Assembly: GCA_035763085.1 (NCBI GenBank) | Contig: DASUBV010000340.1 | Span: 1-51,006 of the forward strand | DNA from: DASUBV01 sp035763085 | GTDB taxonomy: Bacteria; Actinomycetota; Actinomycetes; Streptosporangiales; Streptosporangiaceae | Reading direction: 5' to 3' | Length of the DNA stretch: 51,006 nucleotides | Part shown: positions 31,343 to 39,224 of the stretch, one piece after another | How the letters are laid out: the number at the start of each line of letters is the position of its first letter | Position numbering within the stretch: position 1 is the stretch's first letter | Notes under the pieces: generated by a model | Seen by the model: the letters and a program-made list of their open reading frames with translations, nothing else | The model's database searches: none | Told to the model about the DNA's origin: nothing | Program-made: the position numbers and the translations under genes

Positions 31343-32011
31343 TCAGTTGGGGCTGTAAGGCGAGTAACGAAGATCCGAGGCCGGCGTGGAGGGCAGGGTG
31401 CGCAGCATCGTGGTTTCCCTGACCAGCAGGACGCGCTCGGCGGCTAGCCGGCGACCGGCGTCCGGCTCGGCCAGCAGGGCCTGCTTGTCCGGCACGTCGA
31501 CGATCACCGACGCGGCCACGATGTAGGACAGCAGCACGGGCTCATCGGGCAGGTCGGGCACGCTGATGCGGGTCGCCCCGCGCGAGGCCATCGCCTCGAG
31601 GTAGCCGCGGAAGGCCTCCTGCACCGCGTGCGCGGCCAGGCCGGCCGCCGCTTCATCACCGGTCTGCTCGGACAGCAGCTCCAGCTCGGCACACAGGTAG
31701 GGCCGGCCCTCGTTGAGCCGCAGCAGGCGGAACCGGTCGGTGCCGACCGTGACCAGGTCGAAGCGGCCATCCTCATGCTCCTCGACCTGGCGGACCGTCG
31801 CGGTGCAGCCCACGTCATGCAGCGAGGAGATGCCGTTCACGCCGGTCTCTCGCCCCTCCCGGATCGCGATGACACCGAACTGCCGTGGCTCGGGACCGGC
31901 CAGCAGGTCACGAACGAGCTGGCGGTAGCGCTCCTCGAAGATGTGCAGCGGCAACACCAGGCCGGGATACAGGACCGTGCCCAGCGGGAACAGCGGGAGC
32001 GTCTCGCTCAT
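31343..32011 (-). CDS. Lon substrate-binding (LAN/PUA-like) domain protein
   Basis: A 222-residue cytosolic protein consisting only of the Lon N-terminal domain. It opens MSETLPLFPLGTVLYPGLVLPLHIFEERYRQLV, then FGVIAIREGRETG and ISSLHDVGCTATVRQVEEHEDGRFDLVTVGTDRFRL. No ATPase or protease domain follows, so this is the stand-alone family. Its role is unclear and may be protein quality control or adaptor-like binding. GTG and ATG are adjacent at the start, and the ATG is chosen. Confidence 0.9.
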   Translation of the reverse strand: MSETLPLFPLGTVLYPGLVLPLHIFEERYRQLVRDLLAGPEPRQFGVIAIREGRETGVNGISSLHDVGCTATVRQVEEHEDGRFDLVTVGTDRFRLLRLNEGRPYLCAELELLSEQTGDEAAAGLAAHAVQEAFRGYLEAMASRGATRISVPDLPDEPVLLSYIVAASVIVDVPDKQALLAEPDAGRRLAAERVLLVRETTMLRTLPSTPASDLRYSPYSPN

Positions 32012-32071
32012 CACTCGACACTATGCCGGCGAAGGGTCATGAGGAAACCACGCACGGCAGCCTCCCGCGGT

Positions 32072-32223
32072 TATCGGGGTTCCGGGAGATGGCCCCCTGG
32101 GCTACCGAGCGCGGGATTTCCGGGGTTCCAGGGGCGGCCCCCTGGGCTATCCCGCGGAGCTCCAGGGGCGCACGCTAATCCACCGATTGCCGGGAGTTCC
32201 GGGGGCGGCCCCCGGCTAACACC
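32072..32223. repeat. Array of four GC-rich palindromic repeat units
   Basis: Units at about 32072-32106, 32117-32152, 32153-32181 (partial) and 32185-32223 share a core like GGGTTCCGGGGGCGGCCCCC followed by TGGGCTA or CGGCTAA. Each full unit can fold back. They fill the gap between paaE and the Lon-domain gene. A related unit lies inside the alcohol dehydrogenase gene. Confidence 0.75.
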
Positions 32224-32227
32224 TTGA

Positions 32228-33319
32228 TCAGGCGTCGTAGTCGACAGTGAGCTCGTCGGACACCGGCAGCGACTGGCAGGTCAGCACGTAGCCCGCCGCG
32301 ACCTCGGCCTCCTCGAGGGCGAAGTTGCGGCGCATCCGCACTTCGCCCGCGCGGACCTGCGCCCGGCAGGTGCCGCACACGCCTCCCTTGCAGGCGAACG
32401 GCAGATCGGGCCGGACACGCTGGGCGCCGTCCAGGACCGGGGTGCCAGCCGGGATGGTGGTCGTGGTGGTCCGGCCGTCCAGGATGACCGTGACCTCGCT
32501 GCCGCCCGCCGGCGCCGCCTCGGCGTGGTGCTCGGGCTCGGGCGGGGTGTCCTCGACGTAGAACAGCTCGCGGTGCACGCGCTGCGGCGGCACGCCCAGC
32601 TCGCCCAGCACGGTGATGGCGTCGGTCACCATGCCGTAGGGCCCGCACAGCCACCAGTGATCCACGGCGGCGACGTCGGTGACCGCGGGCAGCAGCTGCC
32701 GCAGCCGCGCGGCATCCAGCCGGCCGCTGAACAGCTCGACTTCCTGCGCCTCGCGGGATAGCACGTGCACCAGCTGCATCCTGGCCGGGTAGCTGTCCTT
32801 GAGGTCGGCGATCTCGTCGGCGAACATCACCGAGTCGGCCCGCCGGTTGCCGTACAGGACCGTGACGCGCGCCTGCGGCTCGGCCAGCGCCGAGGCGGAC
32901 ATCGACAGGATCGGGGTGATCCCCGACCCGGCCGCGATCAGCACGTGCCGGCCCGGCTGGTCCAGGTCCGGCGTGAACGAGCCGGCCGGGGGCTGGGCCT
33001 CGATCCGGTCGCCGGGGCGCACCTCGCGGACCAGCCAGCCGGACAGGGCGCCGCCGGGCACCTCGCGCACGCCGATCCGCGGCGGGCTGCCGGCCGGCGA
33101 GCAGATCGAGTACGACCGGCGCTCCTCGCGGCCGTCCACGACCCGGCGCAGCGTCAGGGACTGGCCCGGCCGGAACCGGAACTCCTCGGCCAGCTCGGCG
33201 GGCACGTCAAAGGTCACCGCGGCGGCGTCGGCGCACAGCTGGTCCACGCGGGCCACGGTCAGCTGGCGGAACGGCTGCCGCCCGGCACGCGCCGGGCTCG
33301 CAGCCAGCGGGCTGGTCAC
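32228..33319 (-). CDS. paaE: Phenylacetyl-CoA 1,2-epoxidase reductase subunit PaaE
   Basis: A 363-residue reductase that passes electrons from NAD(P)H to the diiron epoxidase. The N-terminal FAD-binding barrel has the RSYSICS motif. The NAD-binding part has LIAAGSGITPILSM and WWLCGPYGM. A C-terminal plant-type 2Fe-2S domain has C310, C315, C318 and C348. It starts at GTG three bases after the paaD stop, and is last in the paaABCDE operon. Length and domain order are normal for PaaE. Phenylacetyl-CoA ligase and downstream ring-opening genes are not in the window. Confidence 0.95.
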   Translation of the reverse strand: MTSPLAASPARAGRQPFRQLTVARVDQLCADAAAVTFDVPAELAEEFRFRPGQSLTLRRVVDGREERRSYSICSPAGSPPRIGVREVPGGALSGWLVREVRPGDRIEAQPPAGSFTPDLDQPGRHVLIAAGSGITPILSMSASALAEPQARVTVLYGNRRADSVMFADEIADLKDSYPARMQLVHVLSREAQEVELFSGRLDAARLRQLLPAVTDVAAVDHWWLCGPYGMVTDAITVLGELGVPPQRVHRELFYVEDTPPEPEHHAEAAPAGGSEVTVILDGRTTTTTIPAGTPVLDGAQRVRPDLPFACKGGVCGTCRAQVRAGEVRMRRNFALEEAEVAAGYVLTCQSLPVSDELTVDYDA

Positions 33320-33322
33320 CGG

Positions 33323-33826
33323 TCAGATCTCCTTGACGTGCTCGAAGGGCTCGGCACAGGACCGGCACCGGTACAGGTCCTTGCATGCGGTAGCGCCGAA
33401 TGCTGCGGTCTGGATGGTGTCGGGTGAGCCGCAGGACGGGCAGGCCGGAGCTGGCCGGGCCATGAGCGTGAGGGGCACCGGGCCGGCGGGCGGCCGCGGG
33501 GCGGGCCCGGGCGGCGCGACCCCCGCCGCGGCGAGCTTGCGCCGGCCCTCGGCGGTAATCCAGTCGGTGGACCACGCCGGGCTCAGCACGGTCCGGATCT
33601 CTACGTCGGGGTACCCGGCGGCGGCCAGGCGGCGCGCCAGGTCGCCGCGCATCTCGCGGAGAGCGGGGCAGCCGGAGTAGGTCGGGGTGAGCGCCACCAC
33701 GACGCGGTCGCCGTCGGCGCGGACCTCGCGCAGGATGCCGAGGTCGGCCAGGGTGAGCATGGGCAGCTCGGGATCCGGGACCGACGCGGCGATCGCCCGG
33801 GCCCGGGTCAGCGCCGGCCCGCTCAT
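33323..33826 (-). CDS. paaD: Phenylacetate degradation protein PaaD (iron-sulfur assembly type)
   Basis: A 167-residue protein. It has an N-terminal DUF59/MIP18-like domain (VPDPELPMLTLADLGILREV, LTPTYSGCPALREMRGDL). The C-terminal zinc ribbon has CPSC-GSPDTIQTAAFGATACKDLYRC-RSC. PaaD is needed for a working epoxidase, probably by helping metal-centre assembly. Its ATG overlaps the paaC stop as TGATG. It ends three bases before paaE. The linker between domains is Ala/Pro-rich. Confidence 0.93.
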   Translation of the reverse strand: MSGPALTRARAIAASVPDPELPMLTLADLGILREVRADGDRVVVALTPTYSGCPALREMRGDLARRLAAAGYPDVEIRTVLSPAWSTDWITAEGRRKLAAAGVAPPGPAPRPPAGPVPLTLMARPAPACPSCGSPDTIQTAAFGATACKDLYRCRSCAEPFEHVKEI

Positions 33827-34710
33827 CACCACGTCGCCCCGGGGTGCGCGCGGGCGACGCTCTGCAGCTCGGCGAGCAGGTGGCCCATGGCCTCGGTGTG
33901 CACGCCCTCGCGGCCGCGGCGGCCGGCGACGCCGGGCATGCCCGGCACCTCCGGCCAGGCCAGGCCTGCCTGGTCCAGCACGGCAGCGAGGACCGCTTCT
34001 ACTTCTGCCCTGAGGCCGGCCGGGTCGGGGGCGACCTGAGCTGCCCGGAGGCTCCGTTCTGGATCAGAAATTGCGAACAGCTCAGCGGTCAGCGGGGCAA
34101 CGGCGGCCAGGCCCGCGGCCATCCTGGCCCGCGAGTAATCGGTGCCGCCGGCCAGCCGCAGCAGCCACTGCGCGGCGTAGTCACGGTGGTAAGCGACCTC
34201 CTTGACGCCCTGGGCGGCCACGGCGGCCAGCACCGGGTCACGCGAGTCGCGCAGGCGGCTGAGCAGAGCCAGGCGCCAGGTGCTGAACACCAGCAGCCGG
34301 GCGATCAGGCCGCCGAAGTCGGCGTCGGCGACCTCGGCCAGCCGGACATTGCGGAACTCGTGCTCGGCGCGGCCGAAGGCGTAGGCGTCTTCGTCGCGGC
34401 CGGTGCCGTCGGCGTGGCCAGCCCGGCTGAGCAGCAGCCGGGCCTGGCCGAGGAGGTCGAGGGCGATGTTGGCCAGCGCCGTTTCTTCCTCCAGCTCGGG
34501 CGCGCGGGCCAGCCATTCCTGCAGCCGGTGGGACATGATCAGCGCGTCGTCGCCGAGCATCAGGCAGTAGGCGGCCAGGCCGGCGGCGGGCACGCCGTCG
34601 GGGACGGTGGTGTCCACGCCCGCCAGCGGGTCGGCGAAGCCGGTGCCGAACGCCCAGCGCTGATCGCCGGTCTCCTCGGCGATGGCCTCGTAGGCGGTGT
34701 CGAAACCCAT
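33826..34710 (-). CDS. paaC: Phenylacetyl-CoA epoxidase structural subunit PaaC
   Basis: A 294-residue ferritin-like helical protein that forms the structural partner of catalytic PaaA. It has AAYCLMLGDDALIMSHRLQEWLARAPELEEETALANIALDLLGQAR, then FGRAEHEFRNVRL and QGVKEVAYHRDYAAQWLLRL. Near the C terminus it carries VPGMPGV, encoded by a palindrome that also occurs in the nadK gene. It overlaps paaD by TGATG and starts 18 bases after paaB, behind GGGGGAG. Length is slightly above the usual 250 to 280. Confidence 0.93.
   Translation of the reverse strand: MGFDTAYEAIAEETGDQRWAFGTGFADPLAGVDTTVPDGVPAAGLAAYCLMLGDDALIMSHRLQEWLARAPELEEETALANIALDLLGQARLLLSRAGHADGTGRDEDAYAFGRAEHEFRNVRLAEVADADFGGLIARLLVFSTWRLALLSRLRDSRDPVLAAVAAQGVKEVAYHRDYAAQWLLRLAGGTDYSRARMAAGLAAVAPLTAELFAISDPERSLRAAQVAPDPAGLRAEVEAVLAAVLDQAGLAWPEVPGMPGVAGRRGREGVHTEAMGHLLAELQSVARAHPGATW
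33929..33948. repeat. 20-base palindrome-containing repeat, copy in paaC
   Basis: ACGCCGGGCATGCCCGGCAC, identical to 37963-37982 in nadK. The core CCGGGCATGCCCGG is a perfect 14-base palindrome. Both copies encode VPGMPGV in the minus-strand gene. Confidence 0.6.
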
Positions 34711-34728
34711 GGTCAGCTCCCCCGGTGG

Positions 34729-35073
34729 CTAGATGTGCGGGACCGAGTCGGGGATCTTGTAGAACGTCGGGTGCCGGTACACCTTGTCGCCGCTGGGCGC
34801 GAAGAACGGGTCCTTCTCGTCCGGGCTGGAGGCGGTGATGTCGGCGGCCCGGACGACCCAGATGCTGACGCCCTCGTTGCGCCGGGTGTACAGGTCGCGG
34901 GCGTGGTGCAGGGCCATCTGCGCGTCCGCAGCGTGCAGCGAGCCGACATGCACGTGGTTGAGGCCGCGCTTGCTGCGCAGGAAGACCTCATACAGCGGCC
35001 ACTCCGAGCGCGCCGGGCTGGCCGGCCCGGCCTGGCCGTCCGGCGCCGGGCCGACGGCTGCGGTGCTGGTCAT
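34729..35073 (-). CDS. paaB: Phenylacetyl-CoA epoxidase subunit PaaB
   Basis: A 114-residue small subunit of the epoxidase. The conserved region is SEWPLYEVFLRSKRGLNHVHVGSLHAADAQMALHHARDLYTRR, then GVSIWVVRAADITASSPDEKDPFFAPSGDKVYRHPTFY. An extra Ala/Pro-rich N-terminal tail of about 20 residues precedes it. The ATG overlaps the paaA stop as ATGA. The subunit bridges PaaA-PaaC dimers. Confidence 0.95.
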   Translation of the reverse strand: MTSTAAVGPAPDGQAGPASPARSEWPLYEVFLRSKRGLNHVHVGSLHAADAQMALHHARDLYTRRNEGVSIWVVRAADITASSPDEKDPFFAPSGDKVYRHPTFYKIPDSVPHI

Positions 35074-36092
35074 GCTGGCACTCCCTCCGCGACGGCGGCC
35101 TGCCCGGTGGCCGCGGCCTGCTCGGCCTGGCGGGCCGCGTACGCGGCGGCCGCCTCCCGCACCCAGGCGCCGCCCTCGTGCGCGGCCCGGCGGCTGGCTA
35201 TCCGCTGCGCGTTGCACGGGCCGCTGCCCGTGATGACCTGCTTGAACTCGTCCCAGTCCGGCTGGCTGAAGTCGTAGTGCCCGCGCTCGGCGTTCCACTG
35301 CAGGCCGGGATCGGGCAGCGTCACCCCGAGCGCGTCAGCCTGCGGCACGGTCATGTCCACGAACCGCTGCCGAAGGTCGTCGTTGGTGTGCCGCTTGATC
35401 CGCCAGCGCATCGACTGCGCGGTGTTGGGCGACTCGGCGTCCGGCGGGCCGAACATCATCAGCGACGGCCACCACCACCGGCTGGTGGCGTCCTGGACCA
35501 TCTCGCGCTGGGCGGCGGTCCCGCCCATCATCGTCATCAGCAGCTCGTAGCCCTGCCGCTGGTGGAAGGACTCCTCCTTGCAGATGCGGATCATCGCCCG
35601 TGCGTAGGGACCGTAGGACGACCGGCACAGCGGCACCTGGTTGCAGATGGCCGCGCCGTCCACCAGCCAGCCGATGACACCGACGTCGGCGAAGGTCAGC
35701 GCGGGATAGTTGAAGATCGAGGAGTACTTCTGCGCGCCGGTGATCAGCCGCTGCGTCAGGTCGGCGCGGTCCGTGCCCAGCGTCTCGGCCGCGGAGTACA
35801 GGTACATGCCGTGCCCGGCCTCGTCCTGCACCTTGGCCAGCAAGATCGCCTTGCGGCGCAGCGACGGCGCCCGGGTCACCCAGCCGCCCTCGGGCTGCAT
35901 GCCGATGATCTCCGAGTGCGCGTGCTGGGCGATCTGCCGGAGCATCGTCTTGCGGTACGCCCCGGGCATCCAGTCCCGCGGCTCGATCCGCCGGTCCCGC
36001 TCGATGGTGTCCTCGAAGTACCGCTCCAGCGCCTGATCCTCCAGCGCCGCGGCATCGGGCGCCGGCCCGGCTCCGGGTGCCTGTCCGGTCAT
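35070..36092 (-). CDS. paaA: Phenylacetyl-CoA 1,2-epoxidase catalytic subunit PaaA
   Basis: A 340-residue diiron oxygenase that epoxidises the aromatic ring of phenylacetyl-CoA. Metal-binding helices are visible in LAKVQDEAGHGMYLYSAAETLG and ICKEESFHQRQGYELL. The substrate region has IEPRDWMPGAYRKTMLRQIAQHAHSEIIGMQPEGGW. It is the first gene of the operon. The upstream 58 bases hold a large palindrome shared with the divergent TetR gene. The C terminus has a helical Ala-rich extension (AAYAARQAEQAAATG). Oxygen-dependent phenylacetate breakdown is the expected pathway. Confidence 0.96.
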   Translation of the reverse strand: MTGQAPGAGPAPDAAALEDQALERYFEDTIERDRRIEPRDWMPGAYRKTMLRQIAQHAHSEIIGMQPEGGWVTRAPSLRRKAILLAKVQDEAGHGMYLYSAAETLGTDRADLTQRLITGAQKYSSIFNYPALTFADVGVIGWLVDGAAICNQVPLCRSSYGPYARAMIRICKEESFHQRQGYELLMTMMGGTAAQREMVQDATSRWWWPSLMMFGPPDAESPNTAQSMRWRIKRHTNDDLRQRFVDMTVPQADALGVTLPDPGLQWNAERGHYDFSQPDWDEFKQVITGSGPCNAQRIASRRAAHEGGAWVREAAAAYAARQAEQAAATGQAAVAEGVPA

Positions 36093-36112
36093 GACTCTCC
36101 CTGCGCGTTGCA

Positions 36113-36142
36113 GATAACTGACCGATCGTTCGGTATGTTATC
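36113..36142. promoter_or_regulatory. Operator palindrome between paaA and the TetR gene
   Basis: GATAAC-TG-ACCGA-TCGT-TCGGT-AT-GTTATC is symmetric about 36127.5, with matching GATAAC/GTTATC and ACCGA/TCGGT arms. It lies between the divergent starts, as expected for autoregulation and control of the paa operon by the TetR protein. Confidence 0.8.
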
Positions 36143-36150
36143 TTACCCCC

Positions 36151-36849
36151 ATGCCTGATGGCCAGGCCGGGCGGCGGCGCGGCCGCCCCGGATACGACCT
36201 GGAGTCGCTGCTGGCGGTCGCGGTGACGGTGTTCAACGAGCGCGGCTACGACGGGACGAGCATGGAGGACCTGTCGCGCCGCCTCGGCATTGCCAAGTCA
36301 TCGATCTACTACCACGTTGACAGCAAGGAAGACCTGCTGCGGCTGGCCCTGGACCGGGCCCTGGACGGGCTGTTCGCGGCAGCGGACCAGGCCCGGACCC
36401 GCGGCGGGCCGGCGATCGGGCGGCTGGAGTTCCTGGTCCGCGGCAGCATCGGGGTGCTGGCCGAGCAGCTGCCCTACGTCACGCTGCTGCTGCGGGCGCG
36501 CGGCAACACGGCCACCGAGCGGCGCGCGCTGGACCGCCGCCGGGAGTTCGACCAGCTGGTGGCCGACCTGGTGAAGGAAGCCGAGCGGGACGGGGACATC
36601 CGGCCGGACATCGACCCGGCGCTGACGGCCCGGCTGCTGTTCGGCATGGTCAACTCGGTGTCGGAGTGGTACCGCCCCGCCAGCCAGGGCCCGGGCCGCG
36701 ATCAGGACCGCGATCAGCGGGCCGGCCGCGATCCGGGAAACGCGAGTTCGGTTCCGGCCGGCGCCATGAGCCGCAGTTCAGCCGATGAACTTGCCGATGC
36801 GGTGTGCGCCGTTGCGTTCGACGGGCTGCGTATCCGGCGGGCCGGTTAA
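36151..36849 (+). CDS. TetR-family regulator, probable repressor of paa genes
   Basis: A 232-residue regulator. The N-terminal helix-turn-helix spans about 12-58, with AVTVFNERGYDGTSMEDL and GIAKSSIYYHVDSKEDLL. The C-terminal ligand domain resembles the PaaR/KstR2-like TetR_C type (LLFGMVNSVSEWY). It is divergent from paaA across a 58-base gap filled by a palindrome. Phenylacetyl-CoA is the usual effector in such loci. An Arg/Asp/Gly-rich stretch near residues 180-200 (GRDQDRDQRAGRDPG) is an unusual low-complexity loop. Confidence 0.92.
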   Translation: MPDGQAGRRRGRPGYDLESLLAVAVTVFNERGYDGTSMEDLSRRLGIAKSSIYYHVDSKEDLLRLALDRALDGLFAAADQARTRGGPAIGRLEFLVRGSIGVLAEQLPYVTLLLRARGNTATERRALDRRREFDQLVADLVKEAERDGDIRPDIDPALTARLLFGMVNSVSEWYRPASQGPGRDQDRDQRAGRDPGNASSVPAGAMSRSSADELADAVCAVAFDGLRIRRAG

Positions 36850-36913
36850 CAATCTCCGTTTCTCGCTCCCCCGGCGGCAATGCCGGCCCGCTCGCCTGGC
36901 ATTATGGAAGACG

Positions 36914-37087
36914 ATGAAGAACTCAGCAGCATCCCGCCGTTTCCCCGTCACCGTGACGCACCTGCCGGTCGTCCGGTGCCAGGTCTGCCAGCGCACCCTC
37001 GCCCACCAGCCCGGAAAGGCGAGCGAGGTGCTGACCGAGCATTACCGCCGCGCGCACCCCGAAAAGCTGGGTCTGCCCGCAAACTAG
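36914..37087 (+). CDS. Small Cys2His2 zinc-finger-like protein
   Basis: A 57-residue protein with C22-x2-C25-x17-H43-x4-H48 (CQVCQRTLAHQPGKASEVLTEHYRRAH). This is compatible with one zinc site of C2H2 type. The N terminus is basic. GGAAG lies just before the ATG. It follows the TetR gene by 64 bases on the same strand. I believe related small proteins occur in other actinobacteria, but I know no function. Nucleic-acid binding is an inference from the fold-like spacing. Confidence 0.75.
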   Translation: MKNSAASRRFPVTVTHLPVVRCQVCQRTLAHQPGKASEVLTEHYRRAHPEKLGLPAN

Positions 37088-37358
37088 CCGCGCCGCGCAT
37101 CGCGGGCCGGCCCGCGTGGTTTTGCTTTGGCGCCTTCCCCGATTCGGCCAGGCCGGCCGAGGCTGCGTTTCCTGCAGTTCCTGAGCTGCTGCCCGGAATT
37201 TGATAAGCGCGGGCCGCTAGCACGTTAGCGCAAACATTCCGGGCGGAAAGCCGGCTTGCCCGGCGTGGCGGGCACGAGGCACCCGGAGGCCCGGGCGCGG
37301 TAAGCGGTCCGGATCCGCCGGGACGGCCAGGCCAGGCTAGTCAGGCCAGGATTCCTCG

Positions 37359-37865
37359 TTAGTCGCCGGACCGGATGTCGGTGTCGTCGTCGGCGACCTC
37401 GTGAACCGCGGCCTCCTCGGCGCTGGCCGCGCCACCGTCGATCCCGGCATCACGCGCCACCAGGTCGGGCTCGTCACGGGAATGCGCTCCCTCGTCCTCG
37501 GCGACCAGCCGCCCCGCGCGCGGATCCGGGCCGTCGTCCAGCAGCAGCCCGTCCACGTCCTCGTCGGCCGCGTCCACGTCTCCCGCGACCTGCGCCGGCC
37601 AGGCGCCGTCCTCGGGGTCATCCGGGCTCAGGTCGGGCTCCTCCTCGGCCAGCAGCTGGTCCAGCGACTCGCCGGCCTCCTCCTCGGCCTCGGTGGAGCC
37701 GTACCGCATCCCGGCCGACCACCGGTCCGCGGCGATGACCCCCTCGTCGAGCGGGTCCGCGCCGGGGTCGCCGTCGAGCGTGTCCGATGCGTCGAGCACG
37801 CCCTCGTCCTCGATGTCGTCCTGCTCATACGCGGCGGCATCCGCGTCGTAGGCGTCTTCGGACAC
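37359..37865 (-). CDS. DUF5709-type acidic protein
   Basis: A 168-residue extremely acidic protein (Asp/Glu runs throughout). It has DEGVLDASDTLDGDPGADPLDEGVIAADRW and GSTEAEEEAGESLDQLLAEEEPD, the recognised layout of the actinobacterial DUF5709 family. No signal peptide or membrane segment is seen, and it is probably intrinsically disordered. The GTG start lies three bases after the nadK stop, with GAGAGGAG inside the nadK end, so the two are translated together. Function unknown. Confidence 0.85.
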   Translation of the reverse strand: MSEDAYDADAAAYEQDDIEDEGVLDASDTLDGDPGADPLDEGVIAADRWSAGMRYGSTEAEEEAGESLDQLLAEEEPDLSPDDPEDGAWPAQVAGDVDAADEDVDGLLLDDGPDPRAGRLVAEDEGAHSRDEPDLVARDAGIDGGAASAEEAAVHEVADDDTDIRSGD

Positions 37866-37868
37866 GGT

Positions 37869-38828
37869 TCAGCTCCTCTCGGTGGTGTCCATGGCATCGG
37901 TCTCCACGGTCTCGCCCCGGCCGGGCAGGCCGGCAAAGCCGGCGATGCCCGGCACCTTCGTCACGCCGGGCATGCCCGGCACGATCTCCGCCGAGTCGGT
38001 CAGCCGCAGCTTGCGCCGGGCTCGCTCGTAGAACGTCGTGCGGCCGAGCCGGATTACCCGGGCTGCGCCGGGCCGCGGCCGCAGCTCGATCCAGTCGCCG
38101 GGCGCAACATGCGCGGCAACCTGGCCGTCAACCTCCACCGCGAGCCGCCCGCTGCCCGGCAGGATCTCCAGCACCAGGCTGTCCTGCACCGACAGGAGCA
38201 GTCCCCGGTTGTAGGCCGAGTGCGGCGCGGCAGGTGTCACCAGCAGCCCCTCGACTGACGGGCTCACGATCGGGCCGCCGGCCGAGAAGCTGTAGGCGGT
38301 CGAGCCGGTGGGGGTGGCGACCACGACCGCGTCGGCGGCGTAGCTGACGAACGGATGCCCGGCCACCCGGACCGCCACGGCGGCGCTCGCCTGGCCGGGG
38401 AAGCGGACCACGGCGACGTCGTTGAACGCGGTCAGGTGCTGGCCGCCCAGCACCGCGTCGACCGCCAGCCGCGGCTCGATGGTGAAGTCGTGCGCGTCGA
38501 TGGCCGACAGCGCTCCCGGCAGGTCCGGGACGTCCACCTCGGCCAGGAACCCCAGCTTGCCCAGGTTCACCCCGAGCACCGGGGCGCGCTGCCGGTCGGC
38601 CAGCCGCATGGCCCGCAGCATGGTGCCGTCCCCGCCCAGGCTGACCAGCAGGTCAGAACGCTGGCCGAGCTCATCGGCGGTGACAGCCTTGGCGGCGCAG
38701 TGCAGCCGGGTGATTTCCTCGTTGATCCCCAGGACCTGAGTACTGTTCTGGGCGGCCCAGTTCAGGACCGCGTTGACCGCGCCATCGGAATCCCGCTTAG
38801 GATGCAGGACGAGGCCTACGGCGTGCAT
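37869..38828 (-). CDS. nadK: NAD kinase
   Basis: A 319-residue ATP-NAD kinase that makes NADP. GGDGT at 65-69 is the catalytic motif. FNDVAVVRFPGQ, TPTGSTAYSFSAGGPIVSP and EVDGQVAAHVAPGD follow in the usual order. The start is MHAVGLVLHPKR. Upstream codons are Pro/Gly-rich and unsupported. The C terminus beyond RKLRLTDSAEIV carries a Pro/Gly repeat-like tail, PGMPGVTKVPGIAGFAGLPG, not usual in the family. Part of that tail is encoded by a 20-base repeat shared with paaC. It forms an operon with the DUF5709 gene. Confidence 0.93.
   Translation of the reverse strand: MHAVGLVLHPKRDSDGAVNAVLNWAAQNSTQVLGINEEITRLHCAAKAVTADELGQRSDLLVSLGGDGTMLRAMRLADRQRAPVLGVNLGKLGFLAEVDVPDLPGALSAIDAHDFTIEPRLAVDAVLGGQHLTAFNDVAVVRFPGQASAAVAVRVAGHPFVSYAADAVVVATPTGSTAYSFSAGGPIVSPSVEGLLVTPAAPHSAYNRGLLLSVQDSLVLEILPGSGRLAVEVDGQVAAHVAPGDWIELRPRPGAARVIRLGRTTFYERARRKLRLTDSAEIVPGMPGVTKVPGIAGFAGLPGRGETVETDAMDTTERS
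37963..37982. repeat. 20-base palindrome-containing repeat, copy in nadK
   Basis: Identical to 33929-33948. It lies in the part of nadK that encodes the atypical Pro/Gly tail. Confidence 0.6.
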
Positions 38829-39224
38829 CTCAGCCGCGCCCGGCCCGGCGCCGGATCTCCCCGGCTGCCCGGCGGGCCACGAGGGCATCTGGTGACCAGC
38901 TCAGCCTGCTGGGTGTCAGCCTCATGACCCCAAGCTACCGGCCGGCCTTCCGCCTGACTCCCCCGCCCGGCCCGGCGCTCGTGCGCCCCGCTTCCCTCCC
39001 CGCCCGGCCGGGCGCTTCTGCGCCCGGCTTCCCTCCCCGCTCCGCCGCCCGGCGCGGCGCATCCGGCCCGGCGGCGCCCTCAGGGTCTCGGCCCGCCGCT
39101 GCTGACCGGGGAGTGCCGCGGCCGGCCAGCCCACGGCCGCCGGGCCGCGGCGGACGGGATGGCGGATGGCGGAGGTCCAGGAGCCGGAGGTCCGGGAGAT
39201 GAACCAGGAACGAAAGAGGGCACT
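38829..39224. other. Divergent promoter region with a tandem repeat
   Basis: This 396-base gap lies between nadK (minus) and the AAA ATPase gene (plus). It holds two near-identical 37-base tandem units at 38964-39037 and is extremely C-rich on the plus strand. No gene is supported in it. Confidence 0.5.
38964..39037. repeat. Tandem repeat, two 37-base units
   Basis: Units 38964-39000 and 39001-39037 agree at 33 of 37 positions. Each ends GCTTCCCTCCC. Confidence 0.7.
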
